Shown here: positions 26,548 to 35,084 of the stretch, in pieces | How the letters are laid out: the number at the start of each line of letters is the position of its first letter | Numbering within the stretch: position 1 is the stretch's first letter | Origin: Bog-473 sp963717455 | Lineage (GTDB): Bacteria; Actinomycetota; Acidimicrobiia; Acidimicrobiales; RAAP-2 | Length of the DNA stretch: 64,000 nucleotides | Direction of reading: 5' to 3' | Assembly (NCBI GenBank): GCA_963717455.1 | Contig: OY970336.1 | Span: 2,108,001-2,172,000 of the forward strand | Translations under genes and position numbers: made by a program | The notes under the pieces: generated by a model | Databases searched by the model: none | Told to the model about the DNA's origin: nothing | What the model saw: the letters and a program-made list of their open reading frames with translations, nothing else

Positions 26548-28014
26548 TTATTCGCGGGTGTCGAGGTCGTTTTCGCGTCGAGCGGCGGCGTATTGTCCCC
26601 AGGTCCGCGAGGAGAGGGCCGTCCATCTGGCAGCAGAGGTGGCGGAGATCCCGAGCACGTCGGCCAGTATCGGGTGCGGGACCGTGGCGGCGAGTTGGAA
26701 CAGGGCGGCGTGCTTTGAGGCTTGGGGCTTGATGCCGCGTTCGACGAGCTGTCCGCGGATGCTCTCGGTTCCGAGGTGGTTGCCGGGGATGCCCCCGGGA
26801 AAGAGCCACTGGCTGTTCCGGCTGGCGTAGGAGGCTTGGCCCCGTCGGGCCATGTGCTCTTGGATGAGGCCGCCCAGGGGTTCGGGCATCTCGACGGGCG
26901 TGCGGTCGAAGGTGACGAACACTCCCTCGGCTCTGACGTCGACCTGGGCCGCCTTCATGCGACAGATGGTGGTGAGGGGCTGTGCGAACAGGAGCATGAA
27001 GAGGCCGCCGATGCGGGTGTAGTGGCGGATCGTGGTGTCGTGGAGCAGGCGCTCGACATGTCGCCAGCGATCGGCATCCGACATCGTGACCGCAGGCGAA
27101 CCGGTCGAGACGCTGTCCACCTGCAGGCCCGGGTTGAGCCCGGTCTCGCGGACCCAGTCGACGAATTGGTAGATGACGTTGGCGATTCCGGGTCGCCCGA
27201 TGGCGATGTAGTGCTCGAGGTCGGCTTGGGTTGCGGTGCCGATGTCGACGTGTTGCTCATCGAGCCAGGCGAGCAGGGCGATCGTGCCCCTGATCTTGGT
27301 GCGGGCGGCCTGGATCACCCCTTTGGTCAGCTCGCCCTGGGCGGCCCGGTGGCGCACCTGACGCAGAACCCGCCAGCGGGCGAACCGCTCGACCAGGTTC
27401 GCGTGCTCAGGCGGCAACGTGACCAACACGTCGTCCAACCAACGGACCGTCCGCTCGATGCGTGCCTCGTAGTGAGGTAGGACACCGAGGGCCGCCAGCA
27501 GGTCCCGGACGTAGAGGTAGCCCCTGGTCTGTGGGAGCTTGTCGAAGGTCCCGTGGCTGATCTCGACCTCGCCACGGGCCATGGCGCCCAGGATCCGCGG
27601 ACCGTCACCGGGAGCGCGGCGAAGCCAGTAGATGGCGCTCTGCGTGCGATCCGCGGCCATGAGGGCGTCGAACACCGGGACCAGCTGGGCGTGGATCTGG
27701 CCACTGCTCGGGTCACCGAGCAGCTCGGTGACGCGCTCACGCAGCGTGCAGGATCCGCACCGGGCGCCGTAGGAGTCGTCCTCGCAGCCGCACCCGGCGC
27801 AGCGAAACGTCGGCTCTTCTCCTGCGCAACCGGCGCAGACGCGCTCGCCGTCGGCGTCGACGAAGGCGAGCACCCTGACCACCGCACAGCTCGGACAAGC
27901 CGCCGGGTTCCGCTCCAGCCTGGTCCGGCAGTTGCGGCACACGTTGTGGCCCTGGACGCTGATCCCGCGCGGCTTGGCCACCTCGCAGCGCGAGCAGATG
28001 ACCTGTTTCCTCAA
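26548..28014 (-). CDS. Zinc-ribbon recombinase-like protein (catalytically degenerate)
   Basis: About 488 residues. Three Cys4 zinc ribbons occupy the first 120 residues (CSRC/CRNC, CPSC/CAGC, CAGC/CGSC). A long helical part follows, and a C-terminal domain resembles a tyrosine-recombinase core (SQWLFPGGIPGNHLG; AALFQLAATVPHPILADVLG; ARWTALSSRTWGQYA) without the catalytic Arg-His-Arg-Tyr set. The third member of a trio with the HTH and recombinase genes upstream. The start is uncertain: a TTG at 28014 is used because the ATG at 28167 would overlap the HTH gene by over 100 bases. Such proteins are known in actinobacteria as XerD-like; their job is unknown. Confidence 0.72.
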   Translation of the reverse strand: MRKQVICSRCEVAKPRGISVQGHNVCRNCRTRLERNPAACPSCAVVRVLAFVDADGERVCAGCAGEEPTFRCAGCGCEDDSYGARCGSCTLRERVTELLGDPSSGQIHAQLVPVFDALMAADRTQSAIYWLRRAPGDGPRILGAMARGEVEISHGTFDKLPQTRGYLYVRDLLAALGVLPHYEARIERTVRWLDDVLVTLPPEHANLVERFARWRVLRQVRHRAAQGELTKGVIQAARTKIRGTIALLAWLDEQHVDIGTATQADLEHYIAIGRPGIANVIYQFVDWVRETGLNPGLQVDSVSTGSPAVTMSDADRWRHVERLLHDTTIRHYTRIGGLFMLLFAQPLTTICRMKAAQVDVRAEGVFVTFDRTPVEMPEPLGGLIQEHMARRGQASYASRNSQWLFPGGIPGNHLGTESIRGQLVERGIKPQASKHAALFQLAATVPHPILADVLGISATSAARWTALSSRTWGQYAAARRENDLDTRE

Positions 28015-28060
28015 GCGGTGCTTTTGGCTCTCGGGCGAGCGGGCTGTGCGGCTGTGGGGT

Positions 28061-28390
28061 TCAGCGCGCTCCGTTGGGCCGGCGGATCGTGGTGCGGACC
28101 GGGCGCAGCGAACCGATCTTCGCCCTGTCCTCGGTCCCGGTCTTGGCCCGGCGCACCTCATGCACAACGGGGGTGATCAGGTCGTTGGGTGTGCAGGCCA
28201 AGATGTCGCAGAGCGCGACCAACACGTCGGTGTTGAGGCGCTGGGGCGTCTTGGTCACCAATCGGTAGACGTGTTCGCGCGAGAGGTGGATGTCGCGCTC
28301 GGCGAGGAGGGGAACGAGCTCGCTGGTGGCGAAGATGGCTCGGTCGGCCATCACCTGGCGCAGGTTCCACTGCATGGTGAGCGTTCTCAT
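28061..28390 (-). CDS. Cro/CI-type helix-turn-helix protein
   Basis: A 109-residue protein with a compact XRE-like domain (HLSREHVYRLVTKTPQRLNT, LVALCDILACTPNDLITPV) resembling small CI/YozG-type regulators. It starts at an ATGA overlap with the tyrosine recombinase stop (28387-28390), so both are translated together. It may act as a recombination-directionality or control factor for the neighbouring recombinases; this is inference from context. Confidence 0.8.
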   Translation of the reverse strand: MRTLTMQWNLRQVMADRAIFATSELVPLLAERDIHLSREHVYRLVTKTPQRLNTDVLVALCDILACTPNDLITPVVHEVRRAKTGTEDRAKIGSLRPVRTTIRRPNGAR

Positions 28391-29496
28391 GGCTGCTCCT
28401 TGTCCGGCCGATAGACGCGCCGCAGCGCGCTCTTTAGGGTCTGGTTCTTGAAGTCGTCGCTGACCGAGGTGTAGATGGCGGTGGTCGACGCAAACGCGTG
28501 CCCGACCTGGTCCTGGACGAAGCGCTCGGGGTAGCCGAACTCGATCAGATGGGTGACGTAGGAGTGGCGCAGGCAGTGCAGGCTGAGGTTCTCGTCGAGC
28601 CCGATCTCGGCTCTGATCCCCGCGAAGCGCTGGTCGATATGGCGCGGCGCGACACGGGTGAGCCGCTCGGTCACCCAGAGAGCGGGATGGTCCGCCGCAC
28701 CGAAGAGCGGCCGGGCGTCGTCGATCCATTGGCCCAGAGCGCTCACGATCCAGTCGAACTCGGGCACTGTCACCACGGTGCGCCGGCGCGGCAGGCCGCC
28801 ACGCAGCGCCTTGCCGAAGCGCACGTGGACCGATCCGTAGGGGCCCCAGGCGGGGACGTGCGGATTGGGGCGCAGGTCGGCCACGTCGAGGCGGCACAGC
28901 TCGTTGCGGCGCAGCCCGAACGCGTAGGCGCTCTTCAACATCATGGCGTCGCGCAACGCGCCGAGTGAGCCCTTCTTGCCCGCGAGAGCGATCGATTCCA
29001 CCCGGTCGTCGAGGTAGTCGAAGAGCATCTGGACCTCTCCGTAGGTGAGCGGACGCCGCTGCGGCTGCCCCTCGTACTCGTTCAGATGGGCGACCGTGTT
29101 CCACTCGTGACAGACCTGGGTCGGGACCTGAGCGAAGCGGTCCCGGCACACCTTGGCCCACTCGTAGCGGGCATCGGTGAGGTAGTCGCAGAACAGGCGC
29201 AACGTCAGGTGATAGCTGCGGATCGTCGAGATCGACAACCGGTCCTTGCCGCTCGTCAACGACACCGTGAAGTCCTCGACGTCGCCGGGTCCCCAGCCCC
29301 ACGGATAGGACTCGGCGAACTCGGTGAAGCGACGCACCAGCCGCTCCCGACCGGCGACCGTGTCCTCTCCGAGCATCCGGAACCGCTGCTGTCTGGACCA
29401 CCCGGTCAGCATCGCCTCGAAGACGGCGAGCTCTTCGTTGAGATGTGCAACGCCCTCGACCAGAACGAGGCGCGCGGACCCCGGAGTGTCCGTCAC
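28387..29496 (-). CDS. Tyrosine recombinase/integrase with intact catalytic residues
   Basis: A 369-residue protein with an N-terminal SAM-like core-binding domain (LSISTIRSYHLTLRLFCDY). The catalytic domain has Arg I in AFGLRRNELCRLD, His-x-x-Arg in SLHCLRHSYVTHL, GHAFASTTAIYTSVS with the second His and the nucleophilic Tyr, and Lys in the beta-hairpin region. The start is GTG at 29496. It heads the three-gene set recombinase, HTH, zinc-ribbon protein. It differs in sequence from the integrase at 19.3-21 kb and probably belongs to another mobile module. Confidence 0.88.
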   Translation of the reverse strand: MTDTPGSARLVLVEGVAHLNEELAVFEAMLTGWSRQQRFRMLGEDTVAGRERLVRRFTEFAESYPWGWGPGDVEDFTVSLTSGKDRLSISTIRSYHLTLRLFCDYLTDARYEWAKVCRDRFAQVPTQVCHEWNTVAHLNEYEGQPQRRPLTYGEVQMLFDYLDDRVESIALAGKKGSLGALRDAMMLKSAYAFGLRRNELCRLDVADLRPNPHVPAWGPYGSVHVRFGKALRGGLPRRRTVVTVPEFDWIVSALGQWIDDARPLFGAADHPALWVTERLTRVAPRHIDQRFAGIRAEIGLDENLSLHCLRHSYVTHLIEFGYPERFVQDQVGHAFASTTAIYTSVSDDFKNQTLKSALRRVYRPDKEQP

Positions 29497-29949
29497 GCGC
29501 TCCTTTTGGCTGTTGCGTTTGAAGTCACAGTGTTGTGTTTAACACAACACGCCCTCGTCGGGCATCCTGGCTTCTCTGATATCTCGACGATCGCGGCGCG
29601 AATAAAGGACCTGATCAGGTCCCTCCTGTTGCATCTGCCGCAATAATGCTCGGTTCCCCCTCGAATGCCACACGTGTGAAGCAATCTGATGGGGCCGATG
29701 GACGGCCAGACAGAACTGGTCGTATCGGCCGGGGGAGGGAACGGGGGAAAGGGCCAAGCGCGGCGTGGACGGGTGAGATGTCGTCTGTGCGGCGCGAATA
29801 TTGATGGGCAGAGTTGTGGTCCTCGGCGGCGAACTGGCGGATGTGTCCGGGCGCGACCTCAGCTGGCCACGAAGCGTGCGCGGACGCGCAACAACCCCGG
29901 CGGAGCCGGGGCTGTTGCCAGGGCGGAATGAGGCGCTTTAGTTGTCGCT
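29497..29949. other. Intergenic region with a terminator, no gene seen
   Basis: Upstream of the recombinase (leftward) and downstream of the ssb-side operon. It contains TGTTGTGTTTAACACAACA near 29528-29549, a nearly perfect palindrome just upstream of the recombinase start and a plausible operator for the HTH protein. The hairpin terminator at 29888-29918 is the other structure seen. Confidence 0.5.
29888..29918 (-). terminator. Hairpin terminator
   Basis: GCAACA-A-CCCCGGC, a GGA loop, then GCCGGGG-C-TGTTGC form a strong stem of 13 paired bases with one internal mismatch. It lies just past the stop of the leftward gene at 29950, ending the ssb operon. A long T run is not evident. Confidence 0.6.
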
Positions 29950-30236
29950 TTAAGTTCCCTCCCAGCTAGCCGCCAGCTTGGCTTCGAGCTCGGAAAGTCC
30001 GTAGCCGCAGGCGCCGAGGAACTTGAGGTACGACACGAGAGCCGAGGTCGGGTGCCGCCAGCCTGGGCGGACCCAGAAGCGGGCCTCGACTGATGCGACC
30101 ACGGTCGCAGGGGGTTGTGGGTTGTCGACCAGGGCGGCCCGGTCTACGGCGCGTAGCTCGTAGCTTTCGGGCGCGTTGGCCACGCGCCGGGTATTGGCGT
30201 GATGGCCGACGCCGGAGCGTCGTGGGTGGTTGTCAT
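29950..30236 (-). pseudogene. Small hypothetical protein, probable frameshift
   Basis: An ATG at 30236 with AGAAAGG seven bases upstream starts MTTTHDAPASAITPI, but that frame closes after about 30 codons. The adjoining frame continues as ANAPESYELRAVDRAALVD and ends SELEAKLAASWEGT at 29950, with protein-like composition. The joined length is 287 bases, one short of a whole number of codons, pointing to a single-base loss near 30190. No family is recognised. It follows ssb on the same strand and precedes the terminator, so it is the last gene of that operon. A GTG start at 30183 without frameshift is the alternative. Confidence 0.45.
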
Positions 30237-30320
30237 GTTGGTGCCTTTCTCTCAGTCCGGTGCCGTGTGCCCCGGGTCGGGCCACCGGCTGTGCCGGTGA
30301 CCCTGCTCGGGACGCCGATC

Positions 30321-30734
30321 TCAGAACGAGGTCACCTCGGCGTCTTCGGAGCGGACCGACTCGTCGGCACTGCCACGACGCTCGACACGATGCACGTCGG
30401 CCGTAGCGAAGCGCAGCGATGGGCCGATCTCGTCGGCCACGATCTCGACCTTGGATCGGTGCTCGCCCGCGTCGGTCTCCCAGCTGCGCTGCTCGATGCG
30501 TCCGGTCACCACGACGCGCATGCCCTTGGTGAGGCTGAGCGCCACGTTCTCGGCCAGGTCGCGCCAGCACACGACGTCGAAGAACGAGGTCGCCTCCTGC
30601 CACTCCTGGGTGGTCCGGTCCTGCCAGCGCCGGCTGACGGCGACGCCCAACTGGGTCGTGGCCTGACCCTCGCGGGTGTAGCGGATTTCGGGCTCCCGGG
30701 TCAGACTCCCGGTGATGGTGGTCGTGTTGCTCAT
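30321..30734 (-). CDS. ssb: Single-stranded DNA-binding protein
   Basis: A 137-residue OB-fold protein starting MSNTTTITGSLTREPEIRYT. The characteristic SSB core includes QEATSFFDVVCWRDLAENVA and KGMRVVVTGRIEQRSWET. The usual acidic C-terminal tip (DDDIPF) is lacking; the end reads EDAEVTSF, which retains only the terminal Phe. This is common for plasmid or element-encoded SSBs. AAGGAG lies eight bases before the ATG. It probably protects DNA during conjugative transfer. Confidence 0.93.
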   Translation of the reverse strand: MSNTTTITGSLTREPEIRYTREGQATTQLGVAVSRRWQDRTTQEWQEATSFFDVVCWRDLAENVALSLTKGMRVVVTGRIEQRSWETDAGEHRSKVEIVADEIGPSLRFATADVHRVERRGSADESVRSEDAEVTSF

Positions 30735-31399
30735 GGTCTTGCTCCTTCTGCTCTTGGCTTCGTTCCTTGCGAACGACGCCGCTGCGTCGTTCGACGAACG
30801 GCCACTCCCGCCGGCAGCGAAGCGGGGTCAAGTTCCGACGAGGGGAGCCCTTGGGCCGAACAAGAAGTTCTGGCGGGTTCGCCCGCAGGGCGAACTTCAA
30901 CGATCGCGAAGCCGCCAGAAGTTGTTGCGAGCCGAGCCGGGACTTGACGCCGTGGAGCGCCGGTGGTCCAGGTCCGGCAGGGGAGACGGGTGGGCCGCCG
31001 CCACGAACGCGAGCGATCAAACAAGCTCGGGTCGAATAGGGGTGATTCATGGCTGCAGCCTGGACGGTGTCCGCAAGAGTAGACACGCAACTTGAGGAGC
31101 TAGGTAATGACCATCAAAGCGAATTGCCAAGACGGAATCGGACAGCGTGCGAGAACTCACTCAGACGGACGGCAATGCCGACCGTGTCTACACCGTCGTT
31201 GCGATGACGGACGAGCGGCGAGGTTGGCGATATGCGTTTGGTCGGGAAGACTCGCGGTACGCACGAAGGGGTCGCTTGACATGAAGCACTCCTTCAGGAA
31301 TGACCGCTCTGGCTGTCACGGAGTAGCCCAGAACAGGTTTCAAAGGATTCCCGTTGTGAACGTCCCACTAAATATCCGTTTTGACGTCCGCGGCGCGAG
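30735..31399. other. Non-coding region with two strong inverted repeats
   Basis: No gene is supported over 665 bases. Two structures stand out. GAACGACGC-CGCT-GCGTCGTTC at 30771-30792 is a perfect 9-base stem with a 4-base loop. A compound hairpin at 30868-30920 has outer arms TTCTGGCGG / CCGCCAGAA and an inner perfect stem GTTCGCCC-GCA-GGGCGAAC at 30877-30895. Lying upstream of ssb in an element with a MobF relaxase, the area is a candidate oriT or single-strand origin. This has not been shown; no family nic sequence was recognised. Confidence 0.5.
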
Positions 31400-31408
31400 G
31401 TGGCGTCC

Positions 31409-31639
31409 GTGACCGCCTCCATCGGTACCGCGCAGACATCTGACGATCGGCTCGTCTACACCGTCGCCGAGGCTGGCGAACTGCTCGGGATCTCGCGGGC
31501 CTTCGCTTACGAGCTGGTGGCACGGGGTGAGCTTCCCGTGATTCGCCTCGGCCGGCGGCGTCTGGTACCTAAAGTGGCCCTTCTCACCCTGGTCAATCAG
31601 ACCGGAGCCGAGGGCGGACGAACATCACAATCTGTCTGA
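31409..31639 (+). CDS. xis: Excisionase-like HTH_17 (MerR-type) protein
   Basis: About 76 residues. VYTVAEAGELLGISRAFAYE is the winged-helix DNA-binding motif and ELPVIRLGRRRLVPKVAL the wing, exactly the excisionase/helix-turn-helix 17 pattern that accompanies tyrosine integrases. GTG at 31409 is preferred (GAGGTGG close upstream); GTG at 31400 is in frame too. It ends two bases before the att-like segment 31641-31673. In related elements an integrase gene would follow; here a truncated relaxase does. Confidence 0.82.
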   Translation: MTASIGTAQTSDDRLVYTVAEAGELLGISRAFAYELVARGELPVIRLGRRRLVPKVALLTLVNQTGAEGGRTSQSV

Positions 31640-31640
31640 G

Positions 31641-31673
31641 CCTGCGGCTTAAGAGTCCGAAGCGGGGGAGACC
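31641..31673. other. Diverged copy of the tRNA-Lys att core
   Basis: 33 bases matching 21135-21167 at 29 positions in the same orientation. The copy covers the anticodon-loop sequence TTAAGAGTCCG and its flanks, but not the T arm or acceptor stem. It lies between the excisionase-like gene and the start of a truncated relaxase. Its placement suggests an att site used or left over in joining two elements. Confidence 0.55.
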
Positions 31674-31680
31674 AAGACAG

Positions 31681-33660
31681 GTGACCCTCAGCTCCGCGGA
31701 CCACGAGCGCCTTGGCCGCGACATCGTCAACCCCGAGGGCATCACGGCACACGAGTCGGTCTTCGAGCGTCGCGACGTGGTGCGTGCCGTGGCCGAGCGT
31801 TTGCCGGAAGGCGCCGCGCTCCCCGAAATCGAGGCGCTGGCCGACCGGGTGTTGGCCAGCGCCGAGGTGGTCGAGCTCTCCGTCCTCGGGCGCGGAGGCG
31901 AACGCCTCTGCACGACCAGGGAGCTCCTCGACGTCGAAACGCAGCTCCTGCGACGAGCCGAGGCCCACGCCGCGTCCGCCGGGCCGAGGGTGCACCACGA
32001 GCAGATCCGTGCTTCCCTGGCCGGCCGATCCTTGCTCTCCGATGAGCAGCGCTCGATGGTCGAGCGCCCGGCGAAGTCGGGCGCTGGGATCGAGGTCGTG
32101 GTCGGCAAAGCTGGGGCCGGCAAGACGACGGCACTCTCGGTGGTCCGCGAGGCCTTCGAAGGCGCGGGCTATCGCGTCGCGGGCACGGCGCTGTCGGCCC
32201 GGGCCGCCGAGGAGCTGGCCCGGAGTGCCGGCATCGAGTCGGTCACCTTGGCTCGCTTCCTGGGCGAGGTTGCGGAGCGGACCCGGGTGCTCGGGCCGCT
32301 CGACGTGCTTGTCGTCGACGAGGCCGGGATGGTCGGGACGCGAGACCTGGCCCAGGTCGTCGACCTGGCGCACGAGGGCGGCGCCAAGGTCATCCTCGTC
32401 GGCGACCCGCGCCAGTTACCCGAGATCGAGGCCGGCGGCGCCTACGGGCATCTGGCCCGACGGTTGGGCGCGATCGAGCTCAACGAGAACCGCCGCCAGA
32501 GCGAGGCCTGGGAACGCGCCGCCCTCGACCAGTTGCGGCGCGGCGAGGCCACCGATGCACTCGGCGCCTACGACGCCCATGGGCGCATTCACCTCGCGCC
32601 GACTATGGCCGAGACGCGGGTCGAGATGGTTAGGGCCTGGTCGGCGGCGCGGACTTCGGAGAACAGCAAGCTGATGCTGGCGGCGACCCGGCGAGACGTC
32701 GACGCTCTGAACGCGCTGGCCCGGGCCGAGCGCCGGGTACGCGGCGAGCTGGCCGATGACGTGCTGGTGACCGAACGCCGTTCTTTCGCCCTGGGCGACG
32801 AGGTCCTGTTCCTGCGCAACGCCCGGCGTCTCGGGGTGCTCAACGGCACCCGAGGCGTCGTCCTGGCCCGGGACGGCCGCACTTTGAGCATCGAGACCGA
32901 CGCCGGTCCGCTCGTGGTACCCCAGAAGTACATCGAGGCCGGGCACCTCGACCACGGCTACGCCAGCACCATCCACAAAGCCCAGGGCGCCACCTACGAC
33001 CGCACCTTCGTCCTGGCCAGCGAATCCCTGTCCAAGGAGTCGGGGTATGTCGCCATGAGCCGGGCCCGCTTTGGCTCCGAGCTCTTTGTCGCTTCGGGCC
33101 CCTTCGAGCACGGCCACGGGCCCGACGTAGCGCCCGAAGAGCCACTGGCCACGACGGCGGCGCGCCTGGCCACCACGCGGGCCAAGCACCTCGCCACCGA
33201 ATACGCCCACGTCCCGGCGCCAAGGGCGCTTGACCCAACTGTTACTCAATTGCTCAGATGGCCGGTCCTGGGCAGGGAGGAAGTGCCACCGATGCCACAC
33301 ACGAGCGACCGCTGGGCCACTGACTTCTCCGGCCCGGCCCCTGACCCTGGGATCGCCAAGGCCCTGGGCTCACGTCCGGCCTTTGCCGACGAGCAGCCTC
33401 GCTACGACGCGCTGGCGGCCGGCATCGAGGAGTACCGCCGGCGCCACGGCGTTGGCGGGGATGAGCCCTTGGTCGATCGTCCCCGAGAAGCCCGCGCCCG
33501 GCTGGCCTTCGACTCGCTCAGCGCCCAGATCCGCGACTACGAGCGCTACCGCTGGCGCCAGCTCGAAGCGAGGGGCCCGGCCCGGCCCGGCCTCGAACCG
33601 CATGGCCTCGAGCGGCACGGCCTCGAGCAGCGCGACCTCGATCTGGGATGGAGCCGGTGA
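31681..33660 (+). pseudogene. Helicase half of a second MobF relaxase, N-terminus lost
   Basis: 659 residues equal to the C-terminal helicase part of TraA/TrwC relaxases: Walker A VVGKAGAGKTTALSVV, Walker B VLVVDEAGMVG, LVGDPRQLPEIEAGG, and YASTIHKAQGATYDRTFVL. The DNA-nicking domain with its tyrosines and three-His site is missing, and the coding frame begins just after the att-like segment. The sequence is clearly different from the full-length relaxase at 22.7-26.4 kb, so this is a remnant of another element rather than a duplicate. A GTG at 31681 could still permit translation of a stand-alone helicase. It overlaps the coupling-protein gene. Confidence 0.82.
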
Positions 33661-35084
33661 GGCGGCGCGCGAAGAAGCATCAGGACGCGGCGGCGGCTGC
33701 CCCCAAACGCGACGGGGCGCTGCCCGACGGTACTCCCGGGCGGGCCTGGTGGGGCTGCTACGTGGGCGATCGGCCTGACTTCGAACCCGTCCCCGGCGCT
33801 CTCCCTGTGTCTCCCGTCTGGGCCGGGACCGAGACGGCCACGCTGATCATCGGCCCGCCCCGTTCGGGCAAGACCTCCACGCTCATCATCCCCAGCGTCC
33901 TCGACGCCCCCGGTGCGGGGGTGTCCACCTCGACCAAGCCCGACGTGCTGATGGCCACGGCCCGCTACCGGGCCGGCGAGGGCTACGTGTACCTGTTCGA
34001 CCCGACCGGAGCCCTGCCGGTGCCGGGCTGGGTGAGGAAGTTGCGCTGGTCGCCGGTGGTCGGGTCTGAGCAGTTCGACCGGGCGGTGTCGATGGCTCAT
34101 GGGCTCTCCCGGGCGGCGCGGCCCGGCGGGTCGGCGAGCGAGTCGGCCCATTGGGTCGAGCGCGCCGAGGCGTTGCTCGCCCCGCTGCTCTTCGCCGCCG
34201 CCCTGAGCGGACGATCCATTGGCGACTGCTGCCAATGGGTGCTGGCCCGGGACCTGCGCGAACCGATCGCGGTCATCGCCGAGTCCGAACACGAGCTGGC
34301 CGCCTCCATCCTCTCGGGCGTCGCGGCGACCGACGAGCGGGAGCGCTCAGGGATCTTCTCGACGGCGGCCGGGCTGTTGTCGGCCTATCGCTCCGACGCC
34401 GTCCTCGAGGCCGCCGCCCATCCCACCTTTGACCCGGTTGCCTTCGCCCGGTCGTCCGACACCCTCTACATCTGCGCCCCGGCCCATCAGCAGGACCAGC
34501 TGGCCCCGCTCGTCGTGGCCCTGCTCGAGGCCATCCGCTCCGCCACGCTCGAGCGTCCGGCGTACGCCGCTCCGGTGCTCTTCGCCCTCGACGAGGTGGC
34601 CAACATCGCCCCACTTGCCTCCCTGCCCGCACTGGCCGCCGAGGGAGGCGGACAGGGTCTCGTCACCTTGGCCTGTCTCCAGGACCTTTCCCAGGCCCGG
34701 GTGCGCTGGGGGGAGGCAGCCGACGGGTTCTTGACGCTCTTCGGCGCCAAGGTGATCCTGCCCGGGGTGGCCGACTACCGGACCCTCGCCCTCATCAGCG
34801 CGCTCGGCGGCGAGGAGGAGGTCCCGAGAATCTCGGTCAGCCGCCATGTCGGGCAATACGGGATCACCCGCCCGTCAACCTCGACGTACCCGGTGCGCCA
34901 GCCGCGCTATCCCATCGACGCCATCGCTCGGGGCCGGCCCGGATACGGCCTCCTCATCTACGGCAACGAGCTCGGCGAGGTGCGCCTCCTGCCCTGGTGG
35001 AAGCACGCCTACTTCGCGTCCATGGGCGGCTTCCACGAAGCGGCCACCTGGGAAGAACTCTGCGCGCTCTACCCGCCGGCCTGA
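33648..35084 (+). CDS. VirD4/TraG-type coupling protein (TraM recognition domain)
   Basis: 478 residues. Walker A IIGPPRSGKTSTLIIPSVL (residues about 66-85), Walker B APVLFALDEVANI, and an all-alpha domain between them. No clear membrane segments precede the ATPase, unlike classical VirD4; this short soluble form is common on actinobacterial conjugative elements. It delivers the relaxase-DNA complex to the secretion channel. The ATG at 33648 overlaps the relaxase fragment by 13 bases; a GTG at 33657 would overlap as GTGA. Confidence 0.88.
   Translation: MEPVRRRAKKHQDAAAAAPKRDGALPDGTPGRAWWGCYVGDRPDFEPVPGALPVSPVWAGTETATLIIGPPRSGKTSTLIIPSVLDAPGAGVSTSTKPDVLMATARYRAGEGYVYLFDPTGALPVPGWVRKLRWSPVVGSEQFDRAVSMAHGLSRAARPGGSASESAHWVERAEALLAPLLFAAALSGRSIGDCCQWVLARDLREPIAVIAESEHELAASILSGVAATDERERSGIFSTAAGLLSAYRSDAVLEAAAHPTFDPVAFARSSDTLYICAPAHQQDQLAPLVVALLEAIRSATLERPAYAAPVLFALDEVANIAPLASLPALAAEGGGQGLVTLACLQDLSQARVRWGEAADGFLTLFGAKVILPGVADYRTLALISALGGEEEVPRISVSRHVGQYGITRPSTSTYPVRQPRYPIDAIARGRPGYGLLIYGNELGEVRLLPWWKHAYFASMGGFHEAATWEELCALYPPA

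Noticed and set aside
28061..29401. A 446-codon open frame opposite-phase to the recombinase gene
   Set aside because: Only its final 109 codons (HTH protein) are real; the rest is an out-of-frame reading of the recombinase with biased composition.
29950..31086. A 378-codon open frame on the minus strand across the ssb gene
   Set aside because: It overlaps ssb completely in another frame and its middle is Arg/Gly-rich shadow sequence. Only its last 75 codons look protein-like and are listed as a small frameshifted gene.
31107..31412. A 101-codon plus-strand frame before the excisionase-like gene
   Set aside because: No family, mixed composition, and it runs past the likely start of the excisionase-like gene.
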